Source of the DNA: Poa pratensis | Taxonomy: Eukaryota; Streptophyta; Magnoliopsida; Poales; Poaceae | DNA length: 64,000 nt | NCBI GenBank assembly: GCA_947311845.1 | Contig: CAMZMU010000060.1 | Span: 5,338,043 to 5,402,042, forward strand | Direction of reading: 5' to 3' | Notes under the pieces: model-generated | What the model was told of the DNA's origin: nothing | What the model saw: only the letters and a program-made list of their open reading frames with translations | Database searches by the model: none | Position numbers and translations under genes: made by a program | Part shown: positions 12,200 through 24,344 of the stretch, piece by piece | Layout of the letters: the number at the start of each line of letters is the position of its first letter | Position numbering within the stretch: position 1 is the first letter of the stretch

Positions 12200-12745
12200 T
12201 TTGGAAATCTATGGGAGCGCGACAGCGCTCCCATGGGAGTAGCCCCCGAGATTGTGGTTTATTGTCTTGCAATAGAGGACAATCTCAAATCATCCTTTTA
12301 CACTGCTTTTTGTCAGTCGAAATATTTTGTCTTTGAAATCTGTGGGAGCGCGTCAGCGCTCCCATGGGAGTAGCCCCCAAGATTATGCTTTATTTCGTTT
12401 GAAGTAGAGGATAATCTCAATAATTTTGCTCCTTTTTTGATCAATCGCAACAAATTTTTGATATGCTCCCATGGGAGTACCTTTTGCTAGTTGAATCCTT
12501 GCTTCGATTGTAGTCTCAAACCCACCACTCGAACGTTGTTTTCACACTTGACGTCAACCATATCTGTGTTTTTTGATTTGTGCCAAGCCCGAGTTTATCG
12601 AGTGGGTTTGTGTTTCCTTTTTGAACCAGCCCCCGAGCGTGTTGAGTGGGTTTTGAGCATCCTGTTTGATCCAGCCCCCGAGGATGTCTAGTGGGGTCTG
12701 GGTTTTCTGTTTGACCCAGCCCCCGAGTATGTCGATTGGGCTGTA
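12200..12745. repeat. Hairpin pair and PPT-like repeat cluster in the gypsy 3' region
   Basis: Two copies of a unit with the inverted block gggagcgc..agcgctccc, followed by catgggagtagccccc, start near 12205 and 12335. Further on, agcccccgag recurs about every 45 bases (12628, 12673, 12717) next to GAGTGGG-like motifs. Read on the element's own strand these are CTCGGGGGCT, the same word as its polypurine tract. Confidence 0.75.
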
Positions 12746-13008
12746 AGTCATTGTGTTTATTGATTTTTTGAGCTAGAATTTTGATGCTTTATGTTTTTAC
12801 GATCGAGCCCCCGAGTGCTTTGAGTGGGGTAAAGGCATACATGAGAAATATGGTGGAACATGTATCTTTACTCGAAATATGTGTATGATCAGCAAGCCGC
12901 CTCATTAAAACCTTTCAGTCCCCTTAGGCACCCTGGTAAGGGAAAGAGTGCGTCTAAAACTTGCTGATTCTTTGACATTATGCTCTATTACATATGATGT
13001 TACGAAAT

Positions 13009-13701
13009 CTATGCATAGAACCGACGCAGGTGCGCTACGTTCCATGGATTTGATGCTACTTCGCCTGTCTTTGCATTCTTCAATCGATAGGCTCCTCCTT
13101 CGATGACTTCTATGACGATGTAAGGTCCTTCCCATGGTGATGCAAGTTTATGGACTTTCTTCTGTTTCTCCCGCAGCACCAAGTCTCCCACCATGAAGGA
13201 CCGTGTGCGTAATCGACGACTATGGTAGTTGCGGAGGTCTTGTTGATAAACGGATGTCCGTGCGAAAGCCGTATTGCGTGCTTCTTCCAGCAAATCGGAT
13301 GCGTCTTCGAGTGCCTTGTTTGCGTCGTTTTCTTCATATGCTTCTACCCGTGGTGCATTAAACTTAACGTCGGATGGTAATACTGCTTCCACACCATAGA
13401 CCATGAAGAACGGTGTATACTGTGTGGAGGCGTTTGGGGTGGTTCATAAGCTCCATAGTACTGATGGAAGTTCATCTACCCATGCACCCGCGGCCCTTTT
13501 GAGTGGTACTAAGAGTCTCTTTTTGATGCCACTGCATACGAGTCCATTGGCCTTTTCGACCTGCCCATTGGATTGTGGATGTGCCACAGAAGCGTAGTTT
13601 AGTTTGATGTTTTGTTCCTTGCAAAAGGATTTGAACTCTTCCGCCGTGAAGTTTGTACCATTATCAGTTATGATGCTATCCATTACCCCAAATCGATACA
13701 T
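13009..13701 (-). pseudogene. Gypsy element 1 integrase, core and C-terminal part
   Basis: Read on the - strand this continues the integrase begun at 25652-26110. The core acidic residues are visible in IITDNGTNF and in SNGQVEKANG. They are followed by the linker MVYGVEAVLPSDV and the C-terminal region GDLVLRE...WEGPYIVIEV...NVAHLRRFYA, which stops at 13009. A frame change lies near 13430. The copia target duplication (GTAGC, 13754-13758) interrupts the coding sequence just after KFTKWIEAT, whose other half is at 25652. Confidence 0.88.
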
Positions 13702-13753
13702 GATCGATTGTATGAAACGAACTGCTGTAGAAGTTGTTGAGCTTGTGATGGGG

Positions 13754-13758
13754 GTAGC
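13754..13758. other. Target-site duplication of the copia element (left)
   Basis: GTAGC directly precedes the left LTR and is matched by GTAGC at 25647-25651 directly after the right LTR. The five bases lie inside the host gypsy integrase gene. Confidence 0.93.
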
Positions 13759-15063
13759 TGAAAGGATCGGTATGACACCTAGAGGGGGGGGTGAATAGGT
13801 GCTACTCCAATTTTAGTCTTTTTCAATTTAGGCTTGACACAAAAGGTAAATTCTCTAGATATGCAACTACGGTGAATTTACCTATATGACAAGCTAGCAA
13901 CTAAGCACGATATAATAAGGCGGTAAACAAGGATAGAGGTAACCGAAGTCAAAGCACGCGGAGACACGGATGTAATCCCGAGTTCCTCCTTTTTAGGGGA
14001 GTACGTCTCGTTGGAGAGGTGTGAACCAACACAATGGTTCAACGGCCACAAAGGCCTCACCCTCTTCTCCGGTGAACCGCACCACAAAGGTTTGGTTCAC
14101 TTCAACTATCGGAAACCTTCGAGGCGGAGTCCGGAGCCTTTACAACAACGATTTGGGGCACAACCCACAAAGGATTGGGGGCTCCCAAACAGCTACAATC
14201 TGTCACAAAGACAATCAAGTGAGTACAATGGGGGCTAGGTTTTCCTAGTGGAAACCCTAGCAAATGGTCCCTCAAGTGAATGAGGGGGAAATGACAAACG
14301 GCTCGGTGAAGATGTAGATCGGGGTCTTCTCCTTCAATCCTCCAAAGATCAACAAGTTTGGGTGGAGGGATTGGGAGATCTAGTGATTCTTGAGCTTGCA
14401 ACAATGGGGATCTTGTATTCTGGGCGAGCTAGCTGGCTGGAGGTAGATGGAGGGGTATATATACCCCTCCCAGAAAAGTAGCCGTTGCAGAGAAGAATCA
14501 CACCGGAGACTCCGGTCCTAGTGACCGGAAACTCCGGCCTGGGGCGGAAACTCCGGCCTACAGGGCCGGAAACTCCGCCCCACACCAGGAGCTGAGCAAC
14601 TTCTTCACAGCAGAGACTCGGGCCAAAACTCCGGTGCACTGGGGCCGGAATGTTTGGCCAGGGGCGGAAACTCCGGCCTAGGGGGCCGGAAACTCCGCCC
14701 CACACCAGGGGCTGAGCAGCAACTTCGCAGCAGAGGCTTGGGCAAAGACTCCGGTGCCCTGGGGCCGGAATGTTCGGCCAGGGGCGGAAACTCCGGTCCT
14801 GAGGGCCGGAAACTCCGCCCCACACCAGGGGCTGAGCAGCAAATCAGCAGCTTGCTGTTTCTTCGAGGACAAGACCAAGGACCGGAAACTCCGGCCTTGG
14901 AGGCCGGAAACTCCGGCCTGAAATGCTCCAGAAACTCTTTTCTCTTTTTGGTGTTGTGCATATGTTGTATACAATAAAACCTGCATCACTTAGCACCAGA
15001 TTAAAACATCCAAAGTGTTGTTAACTAACACACAAAACTAAGAGATCACAAAATGTCCTTTCA
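13759..15063 (-). repeat. 3' LTR of the copia element
   Basis: 1305 bp, TG...CA. It matches the LTR at 24345-25646 except for one extra base near 14330, one near 14605 and one near 14957. A palindromic TATA block (ggggtatatatacccc) lies near 14452-14467. The CGG-rich half holds repeated GGAAACTCCGGCC-type motifs. Confidence 0.97.
14495..14930. repeat. CCGGAAACTCCGG motif array inside the LTR
   Basis: More than ten copies of a short near-palindromic word (CCGGAAACTCCGG and GGCGGAAACTCCGGCC variants) occur, organised in about three ~120-bp units that each contain gccccacaccagg and gctgagcag. The same array is in the other LTR (about 25083-25505), and the related word CCGGAGTTTCCGG recurs in the internal 3' region near 17280-17870. 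Confidence 0.85.
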
Positions 15064-15079
15064 ATCTCCCCCTTTTTGG
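15064..15079 (-). other. Polypurine tract of the copia element
   Basis: On the - strand CCAAAAAGGGGGAGAT abuts the 3' LTR, the expected plus-strand priming site. Confidence 0.88.
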
Positions 15080-15523
15080 TGTTAGATGACAACACACGGA
15101 TTTGCAATATAGTTCACCATACTATCATGTTTAACAAAAGGAAAAGCTCCCCCTAGATGTGTGCATATAACTCATTTGCTTTGGAATGCAAATGCACACA
15201 TATAGAGAAACAAGTTCCACAAAAGGTGACATGATATGTAAACGATACAAAGCACAAACAAGACATATCACAAAGTAGGTTGAGCCTAGAGATAAAAACC
15301 ATACCTTGTGCATATAAATGTAGATAAACATCCATATAACCATAGCACAATAATATAGGTTCAACCATACATAATAGAAATCCAAATGTCTTACACTCAC
15401 ATAGTTCACAACACAAGATGCAAATAAGTTCCAAATAACATAAAATGGACACAAGCGCAATAAAATGATAAAAGCACATGCTTGTGTCCAACCCATGCAA
15501 ATCCCGGAGAGAACCTAATAGAA

Positions 15524-16977
15524 CTACTTCTCCCCCTTTGGCATCGAGACGCCAAAAAGGGAAAAGAGCATAACTACACGATACCCATGGAGATCACCCG
15601 GAGCTTTCTTCCATGTCATCATCACCTTCCCTTCTTGATTGTAGTCCTCATCGGAAAGGTTCATGGGAGCCTTGCCGGTGTTGCGAGAAGAGGAGGGCAA
15701 TGAAGTCACATCCGCATAATCCGACCAAGGAAAGACGTCTTCGTTCCATTTCTCAAGAGGAATAGTCTCGGCCGACGAGGAGGAGATAATAGGATTGCCA
15801 TCTTCATCTTCTTCCGGAGGAGGAGTGATACTACCATTGTTGAGCTTGCGCAACTCCTTGATCATGATTTGTTGGTTGTCAATGATATGCTTCTCTCTCA
15901 CATATGAGGCATGGTTCTCCTTGTGAAGTGCAACATCCATGCAAAGCAACTTTCTCTTCCACCAAGAGAGTTTACTCACTTCCGAGTTCACTTGAGCCCT
16001 TCCTTGAAGATAGGAGGGAGGGTCGGCATTCTTGCTTCTCCTTCTAGGCATTGGGGCCTCGGTCTCCGCTTCCTCACTACTAGATTGCGGAGGAGGTGCA
16101 CGAGAGGAAGACGGTTGCTTGGTGTGCTTGCTAAGTTGGTGGAGAGTCCCCTTGGCATGCTTGGTGAGGCGAGAGGTATCGATGTTGGAGACCTTGGAGA
16201 GGATGAGCTTCATCACATAAGGTGCATAGAGAGGGTTCTTGTGCTCAAAAATGGCCCAAAGCAATTCACACTTGATGAAATCCATGACATCAACTTCTTG
16301 CCTTCACAATCCGGACCGGCTTGGAGCACCTTGTAAGCATGGTATAAGAGATTGACAAGCCCTCCTCGAATGGCATCCACATTTCCGGCTTGAGGAGCAA
16401 GATTGAGCCGAACCATGCGAAGGAAAATGTTGAAGGTGGGGAGGAGGTCTTGATTGGTGCCAACGGATTTTGCAACTGAATATAAAGGGCGCAAGCGGCG
16501 TTTGTTGTAGGCTACCCCTTCCACATGCATCCTCTTCCCAACACAAGTAGTGGCACCCTTGAACTTGTATCCCAAACATCTTCCAAACTCCACAAAGTTA
16601 GAGGTGCACTTTTGAGAACCGGTCATCCAAGTCATGGTGATATCTTCATCATTATCAAACACCACTGTGGCAAAGAACTGATGCACAAGCTGAATATCAT
16701 AATCTTCATGAACATGAGAGATGAGCCTCTCAAGTCCAAGCTTCCGAGCAATCCACACGGCCTCTTGAAAATAAGGCTTCTTGTCCAAGCTCTCAAGGCT
16801 CAACACTTTTTGCTCACACACCATATGCTTCTCAATGCGGGCATAAATCTCATTCATGATCAGCTGCTGCTCTCTCCTTGGAAACCTAGGATCATCGGTG
16901 TTGGATGGCAAGTCATAGAACTGCTGAGATCTCATCCGACGAAACTCGAGCTTCCCCATGCCCAAAACAGTGGTCAA
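15524..16977 (-). CDS. Extra reading frame between pol and the 3' LTR (env-position ORF)
   Basis: Two overlapping frames on the - strand form one protein of about 480 residues. The first part (from 16977) holds YDLPSNTDDPRFPRREQQ, HEDYDIQLVHQFFATVVF and MTWMTGSQK. The second part (to 15524) is a proline/serine-rich and acidic tail with a basic PRRRS patch. The frames join near 16255 and the join implies one missing base. From memory the N-terminal part resembles the plant-specific family annotated as putative plant transposon protein (Transposase_32). It sits where some Sireviruses carry an envelope-like gene, but I see no signal peptide, membrane span or other envelope hallmark. Function is unknown. 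Confidence 0.7.
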
Positions 16978-17279
16978 GGAGTCAAAATGAGCTCTCTCGG
17001 CCTCTTCTTCATTATCAAAACCACCTAGGGCAGCATGTCTTGTGGCTTCTTCATCTATGGTACCTGCTGTCTCAGACGGCCAGCACTGCTGTCAAAAAGA
17101 AGCTTGTCCCTTGTTTGAGCACGGATGACTTTTCTTGGTGATTTTTCAGGATGTTTCATGGAAGCCTTTGTCCTCTGCCCACCTGTGAAATAACAGAATA
17201 GGAGAAAAGCATGGGGATAAGCTTGCATGTCCAGGAACCAAAAGAAGAAGTAACCAAAGAATTCTGGGCACAAAGTGTC

Positions 17280-17870
17280 TGATCTACACCGGAGTTTCCG
17301 GCCTCAGGGGGCGGAGATTCCGGCCCTGACCGGAGTTTCCGGCCTGGAAGACCGGAGTCTCCGGCCCTGAGATGGGGAACCTCGATTTAGTTCAAGAAAC
17401 TTTGTGCTGAGAATTCTAGGGTTAAATCTAGGATACACCTTGCCATCTAGAAGATTCTACACCATGAAAAACTAGGGGAACTACTCTCCAAACTTAGATC
17501 GATGAAAAACCTAAGGAGAGAGAGGAGGTACCCTTTTTGTCCATGGTGCAGCCCAAACGAAGGAGAGGAAGGTCTCCCGCGTTGGTGAGGAGGAGTAGGC
17601 CGGAGGCACGGCGGATTCCGGCGGCGGGGAGCAGCCGGAGTGGCACTTGAGACGGCGGCGGCTGCAGGGGAGAGGTTGGGGGTCGGGGGTGTGTGGGAGT
17701 TGTGAAGTCAACTCCCACCCCGATCCCCTTTTGGACCCCTGCGAGACTGCCCAGACCGGAGTTTCCGGCCTAAACACCGGAGTCTCCGGCCTAAGCCAGA
17801 GATTCCGGGTTTAGGGCGGAAACTTCAGTCAGACCGGATATTCCGGCCCAAAGGACCGGAGTTTCCGGCC
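17280..17870. repeat. CCGGAGTTTCCGG motif cluster in copia 3' internal region
   Basis: Around ten copies of accggagtttccggcc and close variants sit in two clusters (17285-17370 and 17755-17870) on either side of a proline-rich, low-complexity stretch. The motif is the inverted form of the GGAAACTCCGG word found in the LTRs. Confidence 0.8.
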
Positions 17871-18363
17871 CCACCAACTCAAAAATGCCAGATTTTGTTG
17901 TGAACATGCAAGATGCAAGAGGAGCAAGTTTTCAGAAGGGAGAGGCCTGGGATGGGACACAAAGTCACTGGAAATGGTACTTCACACTCAAACTTGGTAA
18001 GAGGCACAAAGAAAACATTAAGAAGCATCATTTGAGTGTGTTTTCCATAAAAACCAACGGATAGGCAAAAAGGCCATAAAGCTCCAACAAGATCAAATCT
18101 TCACAAAGAAGATGGCGGTGGCCTAAGCCACCATGTATGAGTGTATGTGGTGTGACACCGCGAAGATATATCTTGGGTTCACCGCCACTACTCGTCATTT
18201 AAGCTCACAATTCATAAAATGAACAATATAGAGACAAAATGAGTTCTTTCTATCGGCATAATGGGGGGAGGGATAGTCCAATGGATTAGGACCGCACTCC
18301 CCCTATGTCCATGCCTACACCTAAACCAAACAAATAGCTAAGATAGGTGTGTATGCAAGATAC

Positions 18364-20021
18364 TCAAGCGACGCTCCCCGAATCGATGATATTTAGCTCA
18401 TGCCTCAAATAAGTGAACCTTGCTTCATCAAGTGGCTTCGTGAACATATCGGCAAGTTGGATCTTCGTGGGAATATAACCAAGCTCAATATCACCCCGGA
18501 TGATGTGATCACGGATGAAGTGATAGCGAATCTCAATATGCTTCGTTCTTGAGTGCTCCACCGGGTTGTGGCCAATCTTGATAGCACTTTCATTGTCACA
18601 TAAAAGAGGCACTTTGTCACAATGGACACCGTATTCCTTTAAAGTTTGCCTCATCCACAACAATTGAGTGCAACAACTAGCGGCCGCCACATACTCGGCT
18701 TCGGTGGTGGAGAGAGATATGCAATTTTGCTTCTTAGAAGACCAACTCACCAAGGACCTACCAAGGAATTGGCAAGCCCCGGAAGTTGATTTCCTATCAT
18801 CCTTGCAACCGGCCCAATCCGAATCCGTGTAACCGGCAAGAGAGAATTTGAGCCTTTAGGATACCACAAACCAAACCTTGGGGTATGAACCAAATATCGA
18901 AAGATTCGAAGAACCGCCGTTTGGTGGCTTTCTTTGGGAGCCGCTTGGTACCTTGCACACACTCCTACACTCAACACAATATCGGGTCTAGATGCACAAA
19001 GATAAAGCAAAGAACCAATCATAGAGCGATAGAGCTTTTGATCAACATCCTTATCTTTACCCTTTGGATTAAGTTCAAGATGACACTTGGTGTCCATAGG
19101 AAACTTCTTCTCTTTAGCATTTTGCATCTTGAACCTCTTGAGCATGTCTTGGATATATTTGGCTTGAGAGATGAAGGTCCCTCCACTCAATTGCTTGATC
19201 TCAAAACCAAGGAAGTACTTCAACTCTCCCATCATGGACATCTCGAACCTATCGGTCATAAGCTTTGAAAATTCATCATTAAAAGCTTTGTTAGAAGAGC
19301 CAAATATGATATCATCAACATAAAGTTGGCATATGAAAAGCTCCCCTTTAACCCTCTTGGTAAAAAGAGTGGGATCGATTTGCCCCACTTCAAAGCCACG
19401 GTCTACTAATAGCTCTCTTAGGTGCTCATACCAAGCACGAGGTGCTTGTTTGAGACCATAGAGCGCCTTATCAAGTTTGTAGACATGGTTAGGGAAGTGT
19501 GGATCCTCAAATCCCGGAGGTTGCTTAACATATACCAACTCCTTTAAAGGACCATTAAGAAAGGCACTTTTCACATCCATTTGTTGCAACTTGAAATTAT
19601 GATGTGATGCATATGCAAGAAGGATACGGATGGACTCAAGGCGAGCCACGGGAGCATAGGTCTCTCCAAAATCAATGCCTTCAACTTGAGAGAACCCTTG
19701 TGCTACCAATCTTGCCTTGTTCCTCACAACCATTCCATGCTCATCTTGCTTATTCTTGAATATCCACTTGGTGCCTATAACATTGAGGCAATCTTTTGGC
19801 TTCTCCACTAGATTCCACACTTTGTTGCGCTTGAAGTTATTGAGTTCTTCATGCATGGCTTCCAACCAATCCGGATCTTCAAGAGCTTCAAAGACTTTCT
19901 TTGGTTCCACCATAGAGATGTGAGCTTGATGTTCATTGAAATTTGCCAATTGTTTTCTTGTGGTGACCTTGTTCTTGACATTAACAATGATATTTCTAGA
20001 TGAAGACTCTTTCTTCTCCAA
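18364..20021 (-). CDS. Copia reverse transcriptase and RNase H
   Basis: On the - strand the reverse transcriptase is clear: [51 protein letters not shown] and the catalytic YVDD in [12 protein letters not shown]. RNase H follows with [31 protein letters not shown] and [12 protein letters not shown] and ends at 18364. The two are in different frames. The break lies near 18855 in a short A run and corresponds to one missing base. The integrase frame upstream also joins the RT frame by one missing base, near 20030. All catalytic motifs are otherwise intact, which is unusual for a true decayed copy. Confidence 0.92.
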
Positions 20022-21780
20022 TCCTTTTTGACTCTTGCTATACGACGGGTTTCGATATCCTCATTGATGCGAGGAATTTCGGCTTGATCATCTTGATCAT
20101 TTGAGTCCCCGTCTTGACCGGAGTGTTGACCTTGATCATCTTGAAGCTCATCTTCAACAAAGGAAGGAGAGGGTTGATCTTGGTCTTGACCTTGGCTAGT
20201 GTTGACAATAGGAGAACTTGGTTCTTGAATAGCCACTTGGTCAACTTGAGGAGGGCCTTGAACTTGTTCTTGGGTAGGTGCATCATTTGCTTCCATAGAA
20301 GGTGCAACTTCAACTTGTGATGATGGAGTCTCCACATGAGTGGAGCTAGGACTTGCTTGAGGAGGCTCATGATGGATTTCAATGGGGCGATGGAAACCAA
20401 CCCCCATTCTTCTTATTGCTTCTTGAGGTTCCTCATTATCTACATCACAAACATGAAATTGCGCCACTTGGGAGCCGTCATTCTCATCGAACCTCACATC
20501 ACAAGATTCTATGACTTTCCCAACGGTCTTGTCATAGACTCTATAGGTGTGAGATTCGGCACCGTAACCAACAAAAACACCCTCTAAAGCTTTAGATTCA
20601 AATTTAGACAAACGAACACTTTTGTTCTTATAGAAACACTTACAACCAAAAACTCGGTAGTAGGAGACATTGGGCTTGTTGCCGGTGAGCATCTCATAAG
20701 ATGTAAACTTCTTGCCAACACGAAAGAATAACCGGTTAGATGAGTGACACGCCGTGGAGATAGCCTCGGCCCATAAGAATAGCGGAGACTTAAACTCCGC
20801 CAACATAGACCTTGCCATATCCATGAGAGTCCGGTTCTTCCTTTCGGCTACACCATTTTGTTGAGGGGTATATGCAGCGGAATATTGATGACGAATCCCC
20901 TCTTCACTAAGAAACTCATTTAAGGTGTAGTTCTTGAACTCGGAGCCATTATCACTCCTAATGACCAAAATAGGGACATTGTATTGGCGTTGAACAATAT
21001 TGGAAAAGTCGATGATGGTTTGTTGGGTTTCATCCTTCGTCTTGAAGAAATAAACCCAAGTAAATCTTGAATAGTCATCAACAATCACCAAACAATATTT
21101 CTTCCCACCAAGACTAGGTTGAGGCACGGCACCAAAGAGATCAACATGAAGAAGTTCCAAAATCCTCGTTGATGAAATAATGGTCTTGCCCGGATGGGGA
21201 GAATCATGCATCTTTCCTTCAACACAAGCCCTACAAAGACGATCTCTAGAAAAAGAAACATCCTCTTTTAGTCCAAGAATGTGGCCACCCTTGTGAAGAC
21301 TTTGCAAAGTTCTCATGTTGACATGGGACAAGCGGCGATGCCACAACCACCCCACGTCGGCCTTTCCGAATAGGCATATTGCTTGAGTGTTGGTAGACCC
21401 CGAAAAGTCTACCACAAACAACTCATTTTCAACATACCCAACGAACATGACCTTTAGAGTCTTGCTCCTCAAGAGTACCACCATATCAATAGTAAAATGG
21501 ACATCAAAGTTCATCTTATTAAGAGCACGAACGGACATAAGATTGTAACCTAGAGACTCGACAAGCATGACATTTACAAGGGTGATATCCTTGCAACTAC
21601 CACCTTGCCGAGACTCTTTACCTCAGCTTTTGAATTATCACCATAAGAGACGGTTATTGTATAATCTAGATTTGGTCTCAAGTCCGTCATAATCTCCTTG
21701 CTTCCGGTCATATGACTAGTGCATCCACTATCAACCACCCATTTCGATCCACCGGAAGCATAGTCCTACAAGAAATCATT
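19808..21780 (-). CDS. Copia protease and integrase
   Basis: The aspartic protease motif [12 protein letters not shown] is encoded near 21705-21740. A frame change (one missing base) near 21587 leads into the long integrase frame that starts at 21568. That frame has the pre-integrase zinc motif (WHRRLSH...C..C in CRACVEGK) and the DD(35)E core: [16 protein letters not shown] and [10 protein letters not shown]. The linker then becomes acidic and Q/P/S-rich before the reverse transcriptase. The copia order (integrase before reverse transcriptase) is clear. Confidence 0.9.
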
Positions 21781-22064
21781 GCTTGGATTTAGGTACCCAT
21801 TTCTCAATGGGTCCTCTTTGGTTAGCAACAAGGGTCTTAGGACCCAAATAGAGTAATCAATGTAACCATCATATGGACCAACATATTGAGCATAAACATC
21901 CCCATAATAATCAACATAAAGAATATAGTTGGGGTTGTTATGCCCCGCAAAGTCACTACGAGTGGTCTTGCCCCTTGTGGCACTACCACCCGCAATGGAA
22001 GTCTCGGCTTGTGCGGGCTTGGTCTTGATCTTCTTGTTGTTGCCCACTTTCTTCTTGGGCTCGG

Positions 22065-24291
22065 CTACATAACCAAGACCCTCCTTCCCTTTGTGTGGTT
22101 TTTGCTCAAATAAGTAAGCAATACCCTTATCTTTACTTTGGGAATAGAGGTCTTGGCACTAACATTTTCTTCAATAACATTTTCATGAACACGAGGAAGA
22201 ATAGATATGCTAGTTGAGCTAGATTTAGAAAGTTGAGTTTGAAGTTGCTCATGAGACTTGACTAAAAGGGAGTGAGTTGTTTCCAAGGCCTTGTGAGCCT
22301 TGTCAAGCTTCTCCATACCTCAAGAAGTCTAGCATTAGCAACCCCAAGTTCAACTTTCTCCTTTTTAAGCACTTTATATTTAGCAACGACATGATCTCTA
22401 TCCTTAATGATTTTATTAATGATATCATCATTTTTAGCATCAAGAGACTCAAGTCTTTCCTCAAGAGAACATCTTTCTTCACTCTCTTCATCAAGAGAGG
22501 CATTCAAGGATGCTACGGAAGCATTCAAAGAGGCAATGGTGAGAGAATCCTCTCTCTCAATCTTACTCTTTTCTTGAAGAAGTTCTTCGGCCGCACATAG
22601 TTGTCTCATGAGAGACTCAACATGTTCCTTAGCTTCACCTTGCAAGTTAGTCATGAAAGTATCGAAAGCAACAAGTTCTTTCTTAATCACAAGACTAGAT
22701 TGATCACTTTTCATGCATAGTCTTGGGAGAAGGAGATGATACCTCGGTGACATTAGCCATGAGGCAACGAGCGTTGTTGGTGGAGAAGTTCTCATTGGGG
22801 GATTCAAAGAGAGAAGATGATGAAGTTGATACAATAGCCAATGCGGCTACCTCTTTAGTAGGTGCATCTTCATCTTCGGAATCACTTGTGGCATATTCTT
22901 CTTGTGCCACCAACACAATTCTTGGTGCCTTCTTGAAGAAAGGCTTCCTTGGTCTTGCGGGCTTCTTTTGGATCAACTTTGAATGGTCCTTGGGGATGAG
23001 CTTCCCACCATTTTGCTCTCGGTTCTCATAAGGACACTCTCTTATGTAGTGGTTCTTGTCATGACAATTGTAGCACGTCTTCCACTTTGAGGCTAGCTCT
23101 TTCTTCCCACTTGAGTTGTTCTCTTTATCAACCTTGGCTTTAGCTTTTGCCGGGTCTTGCCAAAACTCTCTTGTGGCAAGAGCTATATGACCATTTAGAG
23201 CCGGTTCAAGATCATTTGGAGCAATGTTGCTTGGGCACGCTTCAACCTCATCAAGACATACCACCTTGGCCTTCAAAGCAAGTGAGGGGCCTTGTTTCAT
23301 CCCCATGGCCCTAGCACGGCTATCTTCGGCATTCTTGGTGGCAACCTTGGAGGCTTGCACTTCTTGCATAACTTCATTGGATGTCATTTCGTTGTAGTTG
23401 TGTCTTCCTTGAATGGCCTTCACCTCGATGGGCTCGGAAGGCAAGAGAGCATTCACATACTTCCTCTTGACATAAGCATCATCCACATAGGTTGCCCCCA
23501 CATCAAAGAAGGCCTTTGCAAGAGTCTTGAGTCTTCCATACATGTCTTCATGAGTCTCATTGTCAAACATGTAGAATCCTTCGGCATCATTGCTCAAAGA
23601 CTCATATCGGTTTCTCTTCATGCTTTCATTCCCAAGAAATGCAACCTCAAGACAATTCCAAGCTTCTTTGGCGGTGGAGGCATTGAGAACATAATGCTTG
23701 TCACTTTCACCCACTGAAAGTTCAATCATATGGAGTGCGGAGGCATTGAGTTGCTTTTCGGCAAATTCTCTTCTTGTCACATTGCTTGGATCCGCAACCT
23801 TGTACCCTCTTCAATGATCCTCCAAAGCTCGATAGAGGCACTGTTAATATGAGATTTCATTGAGCGTTGCCAACTAGCAAAGGCTAATGCATTAAGCTTA
23901 GGTGGAGGACCAATGGGGTTTATGCGGGTGGTGATAGGTGGGTCGATAGGGTACCATCCCGGAACGTTATGGTACTCTTCCTTCCCATCTTCATGCTTGG
24001 TAGGAGGAGGAGGAGATGGTTTAGATCCGGAGATGGTTTCCAACCCCTTCTCATTTTTCTTTTTACCCTCCTCGGAATCACCTTCATCGGAGTTAGAGAT
24101 ACCCTCTAGTGGGATGGTTCCGAAACCTTGGCATTTGTGAGTTTCATGAGCATGTCACGCAACTCATCAAATTTGACATTCATGTCATTCATGGACGATG
24201 TCAATGTTGTTTCCAACGATTTGATATCGGCCATGGATGCCATGGTCTCCTTGGCCTTGGCAAGATCGGCCTCATCCTCACTTTGTGTCAT
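22065..24291 (-). CDS. Copia gag with coiled-coil extension
   Basis: It starts at the ATG at 24291 (MTQSEDEADLAKAKE), 54 bases after the 5' LTR. A short N-terminal helix is followed by the gag body (WYPIDPP, LWRIIEEG, NASALHMIELSVG, EAWNCLEVAFLG) and one zinc knuckle, CYNCHDKNHYIRECP (C-x2-C-x4-H-x4-C). Beyond the knuckle lies a long heptad-rich region (about 22065-22700) rich in K, E and L. Frame changes occur near 24120, 23800 and 22325, each equal to one missing base, plus one near 22710 of a different type. Gag proteins form the virus-like particle; coiled-coil extensions are reported in Sirevirus gags. Confidence 0.85.
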
Positions 24292-24330
24292 ACTTCTCTT
24301 AGGCGGTTAAACCCAAAACAAGAGAGCCTT

Positions 24331-24342
24331 GCTCTGATACCA
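24331..24342 (-). other. Primer-binding site of the copia element
   Basis: On the - strand TGGTATCAGAGC follows the end of the 5' LTR after two bases. This is the standard plant copia complement to the 3' end of initiator methionine tRNA. Confidence 0.95.
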
Positions 24343-24344
24343 AT

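Noticed and set aside
11494..12745. CRISPR-like regularly spaced repeats
   Set aside because: Only three to five diverged direct copies without unique spacers, in a plant retrotransposon 3' region.
13878..14825. Proline/glycine-rich frames in the copia LTRs
   Set aside because: They arise from the CGGAAACTCCGG repeats and are identical in both LTRs.
15131..15500. Hydrophobic - strand frames of about 115-120 codons between the copia 3' ORF and the 3' LTR
   Set aside because: C/Y/F-rich translation of AT-rich non-coding sequence; I considered an envelope-like membrane protein, but there is no linked start, no continuity with the upstream ORF and two frames look alike.
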